From NCBI GenBank assembly GCA_964030475.1, contig CAXIPT010000001.1, positions 19,778,784 through 19,842,783 on the forward strand: 64,000 nt of DNA. Direction: 5' to 3'. The stretch is from Tethya wilhelma (taxonomy: Eukaryota > Porifera > Demospongiae > Tethyida > Tethyidae). The first letter of the stretch is position 1. Each line of letters begins with the position of its first letter. Under the pieces are notes generated by a model, which saw nothing but the letters and a program-made list of their open reading frames with translations, was not told the DNA's origin and searched no databases. This document shows positions 33,623 to 44,506 of the stretch, piece after piece. Position numbers and translations under genes: made by a program.

Positions 33623-34227
33623 ATGTGGGTTAGGCCTAGAAGAAAGAGAAGAAGGAAAAGACGTCCAGCCTCAAAAACTTCTAGTTCCAATGCTGCTGCT
33701 ACCCGGTTCCCCGACAATAATCCTGTGGCTCTGGTGACTCTGAGCAAGTCTGACTCTGTTGCTGTAGCTGAACCACCATCTAGTACTGCCAATGAGAACA
33801 TTAGTGCAGGGTCTGAAGCAACTGAACCTATTGGAGCAGTTCATGGTGACAAGATTGGGCCCCCTACTGCTGACAATGAACTCCTCAGGTACTTCATGAC
33901 TCCTCAGACTTGCCTGATACAGATGAGAAAGATGCCGATCTAACCACCTGTCCAAAGGAAGATATGCAGTATGTAACAAAGAACAAGGAGGCAGGAATAC
34001 TGTATAAGAAGAAGGGGCGTGTTTTATGGACTCCTGTCAAAAGGGTCTTGTCCTCATCTGAATCCGAGAGTGGCTTGAGTGAAATAGAGTTCAACCCTGA
34101 TGTGAAGATCACATGTGAGAAGGTTGAAGGTGAACCATACCTTGTTGCGACACACCCATCTGGTGGAGGAGCCCTGTTCACCCCAATTACAGCAAGAACT
34201 AGGAAGAAAATCAGACTAAAAAAATTA
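33623..34227 (+). pseudogene. unrecognised coding remnant cut by a MITE
   Basis: Two open frames follow one another: 33623-33892, opening with a basic RPRRKRRRKRRPASK stretch, then, in another frame, about 33890-34227 (ILYKKKGRVLWTPVKRVL, THPSGGGALFTPITARTRKK). The switch has no plausible intron (the only AG/GT pair is 18 bp apart), so it looks like a frameshift. The second frame runs into the MITE at 34228. I do not recognise the family; a degraded transposon gag-like gene or a host gene piece are both possible. Confidence 0.35.
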
Positions 34228-34443
34228 CCGTATAGCACAAAAATTTGGCGGATTTTAATATTGGCGGATTGGCGGTTTCGGTAAAGACTGCCAATATTAA
34301 ATCCGCCAAATCGTCATTTTTGCGCATGCACATATGGAATACGTGTATTGCTGCGTGCGCAAACGCCAAAATAAAATCCGCCAATCATGAAATTTTGGAC
34401 AATCCGCCAAATTTTATTCCCGCCAATATTTTGTGCTATACGG
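34228..34443. mobile_element. TA-flanked MITE, CCGTATAGCACAAAA ends
   Basis: A 216-bp element from CCGTATAGCACAAAAATTTG to the inverted AATATTTTGTGCTATACGG, flanked by TA. The inside has many TTGGCGGATT motifs in both directions. A second copy lies at 63483-63713. Confidence 0.85.
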
Positions 34444-34864
34444 TATAAAATCTTTAAATTGTTTCGTATTGTAATTTAGCTAGCACTTTTATTGTTTTTT
34501 GTCACTGCTACCTTAGAACTCTCCCTAGGTGGAGGCAAAAAAGAAGAAGAAGAAGATTTGTTGTACAAAAAAAGGGTTAGCATCATTCCCATCAGCATAA
34601 GAAGAGCTTTCAAATGACATATAGATTGTCATGTTCTATAGCTTTGTATCAAACTTTGTTTAGTGATCATGCCTTGCTAGCTGACCATAGCTCAACACAT
34701 TGTTTATGGCTAGGGTCACAGTGTGCATATGAATAATTCATGAGCAATGAAGAGCTAGGAAATCTGCCAGCATCTAACGATAGAACTGAAAAGTGGGACT
34801 CCGGACTGTGAACAGCTTAGCTTTGAACAGTTGCATTTTGCACACAGGGCAATTGCCAGTGATN

Positions 34865-34932
<68 letters not shown>
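34865..34932 (+). repeat. (CA)n microsatellite before a HAUS3 exon
   Basis: About 34 CA units next to the N at 34864, ending just upstream of the HAUS3 copy B exon at 34948. Confidence 0.85.
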
Positions 34933-34938
<6 letters not shown>

Positions 34939-34947
34939 AGACATCAG

Positions 34948-36474
34948 ATGAAGGAGAAGCAGGCCGTGGTGGCTAACCTCAAGGCCCACATCAGTGAGGT
35001 GTCTCACTCCAGACTGCCCCCTCTCCTGCATGGACATGGCCTCACTGCAAGTGACTCAGGTCCTTCATGGAGACTATGACCTCAAGATAGCAAGACAAGA
35101 CTACTTTACTTCAAAGCAAAAGAAAGTAAGGAACAGAAATAGATATACCTTTTTCGACACACGTATTTGGTTACATGTTTCTTTTTTTTGTTGTTTTTTT
35201 TATGATATTGTTTTTTGTTTGTTTTTCTTGCTCATGAAGTCATACTTTTGATGTCATTTGTACTCTAATGTCAGGTGATTGTCCACCTTCAATGTCAACA
35301 TGGCCGTCAAGAGCTCCTCTCAATGCTCTATGAGGTGGAGCTACGAAGACACAGAGACACTCACAGACTGTTCTCAGCCACAGAGAAACACCTCTCACAA
35401 TGGAAGGAAGACAGAGAGAAGAGAATGGTGAGTTGGAGCCAGCTCTTTGGATGTGTGTCATCTTGTTTCTTCCATACTTGTAGGATGCCATGAAGAGTCC
35501 CTCATTCCAGGTGGTCACATCACAGAAACAGAGCATTGATTCCAGAGACAAATCCTCTCAGAGATTGTGTGCATTACTAGGTAAGGGGTCGTCAAAAGAA
35601 CATGCTCTAAATGATCCCTTGTTAGTAGTCCATGTGTCCACCTCCTCTTGTAAGAAGTTGTTGGTTTTGTTGAGTCTCTTTCTATGATTCTCCTCCTAAC
35701 ATTGCACCCAAGATATTCATCCCAGTGGCAGTACTCCTCTCATCACTCACAGCCATCTTGTATCGTCTGTGAAGCAACTCTGTCAACAGCTAGCTACACT
35801 GGAGGCCATGTTGTCTTCTCACTCATCTCAGCTAGGACAGCTTGTGTCCCACCAGTAAGACTAGTAAAACCAAGGATTCTATCATGACTGTCATTATATG
35901 GTGTGCATCTGTTGTAGGGAAGAGCTGAGTGGTGAGTTTGAAGAGCATTTGTTTGGAAGCAGCAATGAAACAGTTCCTACTAAACTATCACTGACTATAA
36001 AGGTACGCCAGTATTGGATGTTTGGTAGCAGTTGTAATTGTTGTAGTGTGGAAAAGGATAAATTGTGTAAAATGGTTTTGTCCCTCTTATCCAAGGGGAC
36101 AAGAAATACTAGAGCAATAGAGGTGACCTAACATTCATAATGGTACTGTTGTTGTTAGGAATATGAAGAAGAGTGTTCCAAGCTGAAAGTGCTCATGGCT
36201 AGTTTGGAGGAGAACATCAAGTGTTTACTCAAGGAGTACAACAGCAAGAAAAAGGAAGAACAGTAGTTGATGAGTGTTTGTTTGTTTGTTGTGATTTTGC
36301 CTTCCCCTGCCATGTTCTTCCTCACAGATGATTGAAGCCAACCCTCTGATAGAGACAGAGAGACAGCTATTTGTCCATTTCTTCACAGAGCCAACTAGAC
36401 TGAATCAGCTAGTGACAGAATTAGCTAGAAGGGTTAATGCACTGGCAACTGCTGCCACCAGTTATATAGCTTAA
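34948..36474 (+). pseudogene. HAUS3: HAUS3 copy B, decayed
   Basis: Exons: 34948-35125, 35275-35427, 35484-35580, 35713-35854, 35918-36002, 36159-36254 and 36328-36474. The middle ones have consistent phases and encode the C-terminal half of augmin subunit 3: HGDYDLKIARQDYFTSKQKK, LLSMLYEVELRRHRDTHRLF, VSSVKQLCQQLATLEAMLSS and RQLFVHFFTEPTRLNQLVTE. Two lesions are visible. In the first exon the frame that reads HISEVSHSRLPPLLHG must shift to the frame that reads MASLQVTQVLHGDYDL near 35035. The donor after 36254 reads AAGGAAGAA where copies A and C read AAGGTAGAA, so GT is lost and read-through meets a stop at 36264-36266. The N-terminal half is absent. It is a hitch-hiker in the ankyrin-gene duplication unit. 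Confidence 0.75.
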
Positions 36475-36550
36475 TTGTGTACCTTTAATATTATTCTACT
36501 GCATATAAATGTGTATAAATTATAGGCATTGTGTTGCACCAATTCAATGT

Positions 36551-36595
36551 GGGCGTGGGCTAGATGCTGCTTATGACTAACCTAAATCACATGAT
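36551..36595 (+). promoter_or_regulatory. shared upstream motif pair of the ankyrin/Roc genes (copy 2)
   Basis: GGGCGTGGGC at 36551-36560 and TCACATGAT at 36587-36595, 28 bp before the ATG at 36623. Order and spacing are as at genes 1 and 5. Confidence 0.5.
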
Positions 36596-36622
36596 CACTT
36601 CCGTACTACTTTGGCTCTCAAA

Positions 36623-39600
36623 ATGATCAGAGCTTGCAGAAATGGAGAACTGGAACGAGTGAGACATCTTTTAGTTCACAAGAGAATACCAGTAAACAAG
36701 GTTGTCGAAGGTGATACCCCACTCTCTGCTGCTGCTGAACGAGGAAATGTTGAAGTTATGAAGTTGCTATTTGAACATGATGCTGATCCTGATATTATTC
36801 AACGGACCGGTTGGCCTTGCACTCCCCTAATGCTTGCTTGCTTGTTGGGTGACTATGAAGTTGCTGAGCTTCTACTACTAAAAGGGGCCAAAGTAGACTT
36901 CCAGGCCGAACCATACAGTTCGACTCCTCTCGAACTAGCTGCTAAATACGGCTATATCAAACTAGTTCAACTCCTGTTGGATAATGGTGCTGGTAAAGAA
37001 CACTGGACCTCAGCATTGAGATTAGCATGTGGAGGAGGTCATACAGAATGTGCTGTACTCCTTATAGACCATGGTGCTGACATTAATCGCTGTCATGGTA
37101 GGCCATTGACTTGTGCTGTGAAGAATGGCCACGTAGAATGGACACAGCAGTTGCTAAAGAAAGGAGCTAAACTTGAGTCTTCATTACTAAGAGTGGCTTG
37201 TAACAAAGGTCATTCAAAATGTGCTGTACTCCTTATAGACCATGGTGCTGACATTAATCGCTGTCATGGTACTCCATTGGCTTGTGCTGTGAAAAATGGC
37301 CACGTAGAATGGACACAGCAGTTGCTAAAGAAAGGAGCTGAACTTGAATCTTCATTACTAAGAGTGGCTTGCAAAAGAGATGATTCAAAATGTGCTGAGA
37401 TTCTCATAGAACATGGTGCTGACATTAATCACTGTGACAAGAATGAAGGTACTCTTTTGGCTTGTGCTGTGAAGAATGGCCACATAAAATGCACTCAGCT
37501 TTTGCTAAAGAAAGGAGCTGAACTTGAATCTTCATTACTAAGAGTGGCTTGCAAAAGAGATGATTCAAAATGTGCTGAGATTCTCATAGAACATGGTGCT
37601 GACATTGATCATTGTGACAAGAATGAAGGTACTCTTTTGGCTTGTGCTGTGAAGAATGGCCACATAAAATGCACTCAGCTTTTGCTAAAGAAAGGAGCTG
37701 AACTTGAATCTTCATTACTAAGAGTGGCTTGCAAAAGAGATGATTCAAAATGTGCTGAGATTCTCATAGAACATGGTGCTGACATTAATCACTGTGACAA
37801 GAATGAAGGTACTCCATTGACTTATGCTGTGGAGAATCACCTCATAAAGTGTACTAAGTTTTTGCTAGAGAAAGGAGCTGATGTACTCACACCTGATTCA
37901 CATGGCAACACTCCACTGATGCTGGCTGCAGGCAGGGTATCTTTTTTTAGGCAATCATTCAATAGTGAACTACTTCAACTCCTTCTAGAACATGATACCA
38001 ACATGGCAAGTCGAGCCAATGCTCTTTATTTGGCTTGTCAATATAATCATATTGAAGTAGTAGAACTGTTGATCAAGAATGGAACTGATGTAAACCATTT
38101 TCCAGAGAAGGCCCAGAAAACCTTGTCAGACATGATACAACAAAAGAAAATTGATATTGCAAGTCTTCTCATACAGAGTGGGGTACCAGTTGATGCTGGG
38201 GTTTTATCAATTGCAAGTGCAATCAAATTAAGAGACCCAACCATCATGAGTGCTGTTCTACAGAATGCTGAGGAACACTTGCTAGTAGAAATGAATGATG
38301 ATCTGGTACAGACAGCTGTAGATGGAGGCTATGACTTAGCAAGAACAATTCTACCACATGTACATGATATCAATGTCCAACTCAAATCAGGCAATACAGC
38401 CTTGATAGAGGTAGCCAAACGTGGTAAAGAGGATCGTGTAAAGCTCCTGTTGAATCACTCTGCTCAATGTAGCATAGAAAACAAAAATGGATCCACAGCC
38501 TTAATGGTAGCAACAGAACGTGGGCTTGCTCAAGTGGTTGAACTTCTCTTGGAATATGATTCTGACACATGGAGTAGAGCTAATGCTTTTTATGTGGCTT
38601 GTCTTCATCATCACATAGAAGTTGCAAAGTTGTTCATCAAGAATGGTGCAAATGTAAACCATTTCCCAGAGAAGGCTAGTAGTACCCTGGTGAAGGTGAT
38701 TGAAAGGAAATACTCAGATATTGTTTACCTTCTGATACAAAGTGGAGTACCAATCGATTCAAAGTCACTGACATGTGTAATCAAATCAAAGAACCCAACC
38801 TTCATGAGTGCTGTTCTACAGAATGCTAAGAAACACTTACTAGTAGAAATGAATGATGATCTGGTACAGGCAGCTGTAGATGGAGACCATCACTTTGCTG
38901 AAGCAATTCTACCACATGTACATGATATCAATGTTAGACTCAAATCAGGCAATGCAGCCTTGATGGAAGCAGCCAGATGTGGCAAAGAGGAACATGTAAA
39001 GCTTCTATTGGACTATTCTGCTCTCATGCAAAGCAAAAATGGCAACATCTTGGTGGAAGTGATTGAGAAGAAATACTTTACAATTGCTCTTCTTCTGATA
39101 CAGAGTCACTGTGGAGCACCAATTGATTCAAAGTCACTGAAATGTGCAATCAAATCAAGGAACCCAGCCCTCATGAGTGCTGTTCTACAGAATGCTGAGG
39201 AACACTTGCTAGTAGAAATGAATGATGATCTGGTACAGGCAGCTGTTGATGGAGACACTAAATTTCGCAAAGTAATTCTACCACATGTTCATGATGTCAA
39301 TGTTCAACTCAAGTCTGGTAGTGCAACTATGACAAAAATTATTAAAGGGAAACACCATGATATCCCCCAGCTTCTGTTAGACAGTGGAGCAAAAGTTGAC
39401 ACCACATCACTTTCATTAACTGATGCAATTAAAGTAAGGAACCCAACCATCATGAGTGATGTTCTACAGAATGCTGAGGAACACTTGCTACTAGAAATGA
39501 ATGATGATCTGGTACAGGCAGCTGTAGATGGAGACCATAAATTTGCTGAAGCAATTCTGCCACATGTACATGATATCAATGTCCGACTCAAATCAGGAAA

Positions 39601-42454
39601 TACAGCCTTGATGGAGGCAGCCAGACGTGGTAAAGAGGAACATGTAAAACTGCTATTAAAAGTTTCTGCAGAATTAGTCAATGTACAGAACAAAAATGGA
39701 TACACTGCTCTAATGTTGGCCAGCCAAGGAGGTCACACAAAGTGTGTTGAAGAGTTGATGGCAGTCAAGGAGCTAGGTGATGTAACAGTCTCAGAGTTGC
39801 CTCAAGGCTTTTCCATTTGGTTTCAGAGTGAAGAACAGAAGCAAGGAAAGTCCTCATTTCAACTATCCCCATTTAAAGATAATAATCTGAATACTTCTAG
39901 CAAATCATCTCTCATGCTTGAAAAGCAATCCCATTTAGAAACACTACCTGTTTATCATGTATGTTACTATGATTGTAATTGTATGAGTTGGACAGTGTGT
40001 ACAACCAATTTATACATATTTTTCTGTTATTTTTAGGACAGTGGACTTTATTCTCCTCCTGCAAAGAAATCAAGAGTTGCTGAATCTGCTGACAAGTCAC
40101 CTAAAAGCTGCACCTTCCCAGAAATGTTATCTAATCACAATGTAAGTATATAATTGTGTCCAGCAATAATCTACTGTAGCTTATAATATCTATGATTATA
40201 CAGGATGATGGGCCTCCGACAAAGAAACCAAGAACTGTAGTGGAGACTAAAGAAGAAAACATTGGAGTTCACATACCTAGATATATCCACAGCAGATCTA
40301 GAGAAGAAGTGAGTTTAATGTTCACTCAAAGTATTATGACTGTCACAATTATGCGATTGTTTTATGTTGTTTTCCCCCTTTTTCAGATGAAAAATGTTGA
40401 CATTTATGTACCAGCTGTAGGTCACCTGAGCCATTCAATAGAAGTTGGTAAGTAAGTGTACTCTCACTAGACAAAGTCTTGTCCATTGCATGGTATTGGA
40501 ACATATAATTATGTTCAGCCTCCCCTTCTCTGAGCCTGGTATCCTTCTTGCTCTGTTTGGCAAATTTATGTTTACAAATGCTCAAAAGGTCACTGTAAAC
40601 ATGTTACATGTGACATTGTGGTTGCAATGAATTTTATAGCCAATAAGTATATTCATAGTTGGTACACAGGATGTTGATGGATTATGATTATCTTCTAAAA
40701 ACATTCCCAGAGCACCACCACCCCCCATCTCCTAGCAACTCTAGTCCTTCATCTCCAGTGGTTCCTTCCCACCATCAAAGTCACCTCCACACTAAACCAA
40801 AGACACTCTCACCAGCTGCACCTCCTCACCTCCAAACAGTATGTGAAGAGATGAAGAAATTGAGTCATATTTTAGTCATGATCCCACAGCTGCATGTAGA
40901 CCATCATAACAAGAAAGAGTCTATCATAGTAGCCTCATTGCCAGGCTCTTCCCTGTAGCTACTAGCCTTAGTAGAGCACTGGCTCTTGGACACATGGCAT
41001 ACAATGTACATAATGAGTCCACATTCCTTTGTACTAGCTCACTTCTACCACTAGAACATACTTGTGTCTCTTGCCCAATAGCATCTGTAAAGGAACATCT
41101 ATGTGTACACTGCCTACCATGTAAATTTCTCCATCACTATATCTAGACTATAGCCTAGAATACAGGAGTGTTTTCATGTGTTATACATGTAGCCCTTCAC
41201 TCATAAGTTGATAATTTCCCCCTTGCACATACATACAGTTGGAGCATAGAGATGTGACAAGAGATTTGAATGAAGAGACATCAAAGACTCAAGGTTAGCT
41301 ACTGACACACTCTCTCTCTCTCTCTCACCAACACTGATGTGTAGACTGACTCTCATAGTTGTGGCTCACACACATACCCACATCTCTAGTGTGTGTTCAT
41401 GTGGTATGTGTTGTGGTTGTGACATGAGGGGAGTCTCCATTGATAACCTCTTGAGAGGGTTTTCATAAGACCAATACTTTAGTGATTTGTTTACACTGTT
41501 GACATCTGTAGATACAAGTATTGTAGTAGACAGCATCTGAAATCCTCTGATAGCTTCTGTGGAGTCTCCATTGATAACCTTCCTTTGTTTCTGTCTATAT
41601 AGCCTCTCCTTCTGGAGCCTATCATGGTAGGCTAATCTCACATGCAGTGCTGTTGCTAAAGGACATTGTCAACTAACCCACTTTTGTATATAATGATGCT
41701 CAGGCTCAGCAGCAAATATGAATGAGTATTACCAACTAGCTTGTTGTCACCTATTCATTAACGGTGATAAACAATAAATCAGTTATAGCATTGGCCCTGT
41801 GCTGAATTGGCCCGCCACTTAATTTGTGATACTCAGGCTGGCCCCAATAATTTACATAGGTACATGCGGGGCACTATGCCCAGCTCCTGTTATAGGTTTT
41901 TCTCTATAGTAACGTCTGCAATCTTGAATCGATACTCATCTCTCAACAAATTATGTGTAGGTGGCTTACATAAAAATCATCCCACTATAACCATGGCACT
42001 TGATTGGGTTAAAGAAACAACTGTACACAGGATACTGGTTTCCCACAAAGCTATAGTTCTCACAGCTCATGCATGACATTCTGTGAAAAAATCTAAAATC
42101 TCTGCTATAGATAATAATACGTAATATCACACACAAACATTCATTCCATATACAGATTTGTCTAGTGTAGTAGATGGATGTGACTATGCTGAGATTGTTG
42201 GGTATTTGGAGACACCCAATAGAAGTCAGATTGAGAAACTTGGTGCAGTACTAGGACTGAATGTTTTTAAACTAGAGAATATGACCAACCTTCCTGGAGA
42301 CATGGTGAAAGCATGGCTGAGGAAAGAGGGAAAAGTCACTGAAAAGTGCGGCAGTCCTCTTACGTGGCAAGTTTTAATCAATGCACTTAGGAAAATTGGC
42401 CAGACAGGTGTTGCTGATGATATTGAGAGAGACAAGTGTGGCCAGAGGCAATAA
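36623..42454 (+). CDS. ankyrin-Death protein, gene 2 (Roc-COR core deleted)
   Basis: Seven exons with matching phases: 36623-39958, 40037-40141, 40204-40308, 40387-40447, 40711-40838, 41239-41293 and 42156-42454 (TAA). I use ATG 36623; the family's usual upstream start is replaced by TTG here. Exon 1 is ~1050 residues of ankyrin repeats (ETSPLSAAAERGNVEVM-like units). After the repeat HTKCVEELMAVKE the sequence jumps straight to VTVSELPQGFSIWFQ, which matches the extreme end of the COR region in genes 1, 3 and 4 (VEISDLPAGYSVWL). The inner Death domain, Roc and COR are therefore removed in frame. The tail is Lys/Pro-rich (DSGLYSPPAKKSRV; HHHPPSPSNSSPSSP) and ends in a Death domain (WLRKEGKVTEKCGSPLTWQV). 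It is probably still expressible as an ankyrin-Death scaffold without GTPase. Confidence 0.82.
37441..37830 (+). repeat. 180-bp ankyrin repeat-pair units in gene 2
   Basis: Units starting GAATGAAGGTACTCTTTTGG at 37441 and 37621 are almost identical over 180 bp; a third starts at 37801 with small changes. Each codes 60 residues. This is recent expansion or conversion. Confidence 0.8.
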
Positions 42455-42539
42455 CTAAGGTACTTTAAAACATAATTTGTTCCAGAGTATGTGCAGTGAC
42501 TTATCATGTCCCCTACCATAGCCTGGCCCCCAGTCCCAG

Positions 42540-42672
42540 TTTGAAGAGAGAGAGAGACTTCAACTGAGGAAGAGAGAGAAGAGGAAGACAAACTCTCAAG
42601 AGAAAGGGGCAAACGAGGAGCCGTCCCCTATGTTTAAGTTTGTTGATGAGATGGGAAACCCAAATGAAATGG
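42540..42672 (+). CDS. orphan exon, charged helix (unrecognised)
   Basis: An acceptor (CCCAG) at 42539 and a donor (GGTAAGT) at 42673 bound an open stretch encoding FEERERLQLRKREKRKTNSQ followed by MFKFVDEMGNPNEM. Versions lie downstream of gene 4 (from about 59390, with the GAGAGA part expanded into a microsatellite) and in the inverted copy near 62990. It follows the Death-domain exon in each unit and may be the remains of a flanking gene carried in the duplication. Function unknown. Confidence 0.4.
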
Positions 42673-42757
42673 GTAAGTTACTGTAGTGTCGAAGTTCACA
42701 AAAAGTATAGTATCATAATATTGTTTCAATGGTTCATCAGTCTATGGCTGTTTTTTA

Positions 42758-43110
42758 GATGTCTCAAAGGCCTTTGATCGGGTCAGTCATGCTAAGCTGT
42801 TTAAAAAACTACTTGAAAGTAAACTTTCTCCTGTCATTACTAGATTTCTGCTCCATTGGTAGCTACTCAGACCAGAAGTCTCGTGTTCTTTGGGGCATTA
42901 ATTTGTGTTAGGAAGGGTGGTGTGCTCTCTCCAATCTTATTTATTTGTATTGATGCCATTGGAACCATCATTACACTGGTGCTGTCTGCTATGCAGATGA
43001 TATCATTCTTCTCAATCTGGCACCTTCAGCATCAGCTCTGAGATTTATATTAAGGATTTCTTCTGAGTTTGCTTCGTACCACTCTATGATCTTTAATGCG
43101 AACAAATCAC
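42758..43110 (+). pseudogene. degraded non-LTR retrotransposon reverse transcriptase
   Basis: Fragments of a LINE-type reverse transcriptase are readable across stops and frame changes: DVSKAFDRVSHAKLFKKLLE, then a stop, a KGGVLSPILF block in another frame, and the catalytic-site block CYADDIILLNL in a further frame. It is non-functional. It sits between gene 2 and gene 3. Confidence 0.75.
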
Positions 43111-43681
43111 AGCTATAGTCAGATTCCCTTTATCACGTGATATCTAAGTCGCCTTCTCCAGTGTTTTTATTTAATGGCCATCATACAGCTCTGCCTGTCT
43201 CAACAATACATCTTGACCATGCATGTTCTAAGGTCTGATGTTGGATGATGATGATATCTCATCAATTCAAAAGGACATGTGCTGCAAAGCTAATTGTATG
43301 TTTAGCATTTTTTCATTGGAAATCCTCTTGTCAAGACTAAACTATTTCAATCATTCTGTTTAGGCCTGGCAAACTAAATTGCCTGTTTATCATCACCGTC
43401 CGCATGCAAATTTCAATTTTGTCAAAAGTTTTCATATTTCAACTGCACATGCACACATATGGCACAATGGGTTTAAAGGTCAAAACTACCGTGATCAAGG
43501 CCAGAGCGAGGTGCTGGCCAGTTATTTCCTGCGTTGTTAATAACTTATTTTACCTGGATGATAGTAACTGCTCTACAACTTAATTCACGTCAATGCAAGT
43601 GTCAGTTTTAGATCCAAAAACACTGGCAAATTACTGCTGGGTTGCGCTACTGAACTTACCGTTTCCGGTATGAGGTGTGGG

Positions 43682-43945
43682 TTACCTCTTTCTAACAGGC
43701 TCTAGGCTTGGTTTTGGTGGAGAAGATGTGCTCTTTCTTCTTTGCATCATTCTTTTGTGAGCCTGATACTTTTGTTTCATTTTCTCATTCTCAGACACCA
43801 ACAAGTTGTACTGGTCTTGTGTTTCCGATATGACCGCCCGCCCGCCCGCATCAAAAACAGGAAGTATGGTGACGATAAACAGGCTCTTGAAGGGATGTTT
43901 TCTCTGACTCGTTATTTGGGTTATACCTTCGTTGGGTATAATCAT
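43682..43945 (-). CDS. possible terminal exon of a coiled-coil protein
   Basis: An open frame on the minus strand ends at a stop at 43682. It encodes a helical, charged C-terminus (QDQYNLLVSENEKMKQKYQA, then MMQRRKSTSSPPKPSLEPVR). A (GGGC)n-like run lies at its upstream side and the acceptor is unclear. No other exon of this gene is seen. Low confidence; the rest of 43110-44500 is AT-rich and shows nothing else. Confidence 0.35.
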   Translation of the reverse strand: MIIPNEGITQITSQRKHPFKSLFIVTILPVFDAGGRAVISETQDQYNLLVSENEKMKQKYQAHKRMMQRRKSTSSPPKPSLEPVRKR

Positions 43946-44506
43946 GTTTGATTCATGCCATCATTGTACTTATAGTGAAGGTGATAGACTATGTGCTGAC
44001 TTAATCGTGTGTCAAACCCTGATCTCTCTGATGAAATAAACTATTATGTACTCTGCTTGGTATAATTATAATAATTATTGTTAGCTAGTATTTTTATTAC
44101 TAACATACTATTATTAAGTATACTATTAATTATAATTATTTCCTATACCTTTATGTAACACATGCAACACTTGCACCTTTTATGGTATTACTATTATTAT
44201 TAATTACATTCCAATGACGTATACACAACAGATCAGAATTTGAAAATTGACTTTTGGGCCACGAAATCAAATTAACTAAAATCACTTCCGTGAGAGAGCG
44301 CCTTTAATAGCAAGAAGACTGAACTTTCTGGTCTCCAGATTAGTTAGCTCTAGCATAAGTATTTTGAACTGCCGTCCGTGATATGTTTTGCCGATTATTG
44401 ATTGTTTCTGACACTCCGGGACACACCCTTTATCGTGCCGGAAAGCGTTACAAAAAAGGGGTGGGGCTGGAATCGTGAATACCGATTAATTATTAAACTG
44501 GTTCAA

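Noticed and set aside
41366..41641. 91-codon ORF on the minus strand in a gene 2 intron
   Set aside because: It lies in non-coding sequence shared by duplicated units, has no acceptor or donor context and no recognisable domain.
44402..44506. N-terminal extension of gene 3 from a TTG codon
   Set aside because: It has no ATG; relatives start at ATG-GCC directly before the first conserved residues, matching 44507.
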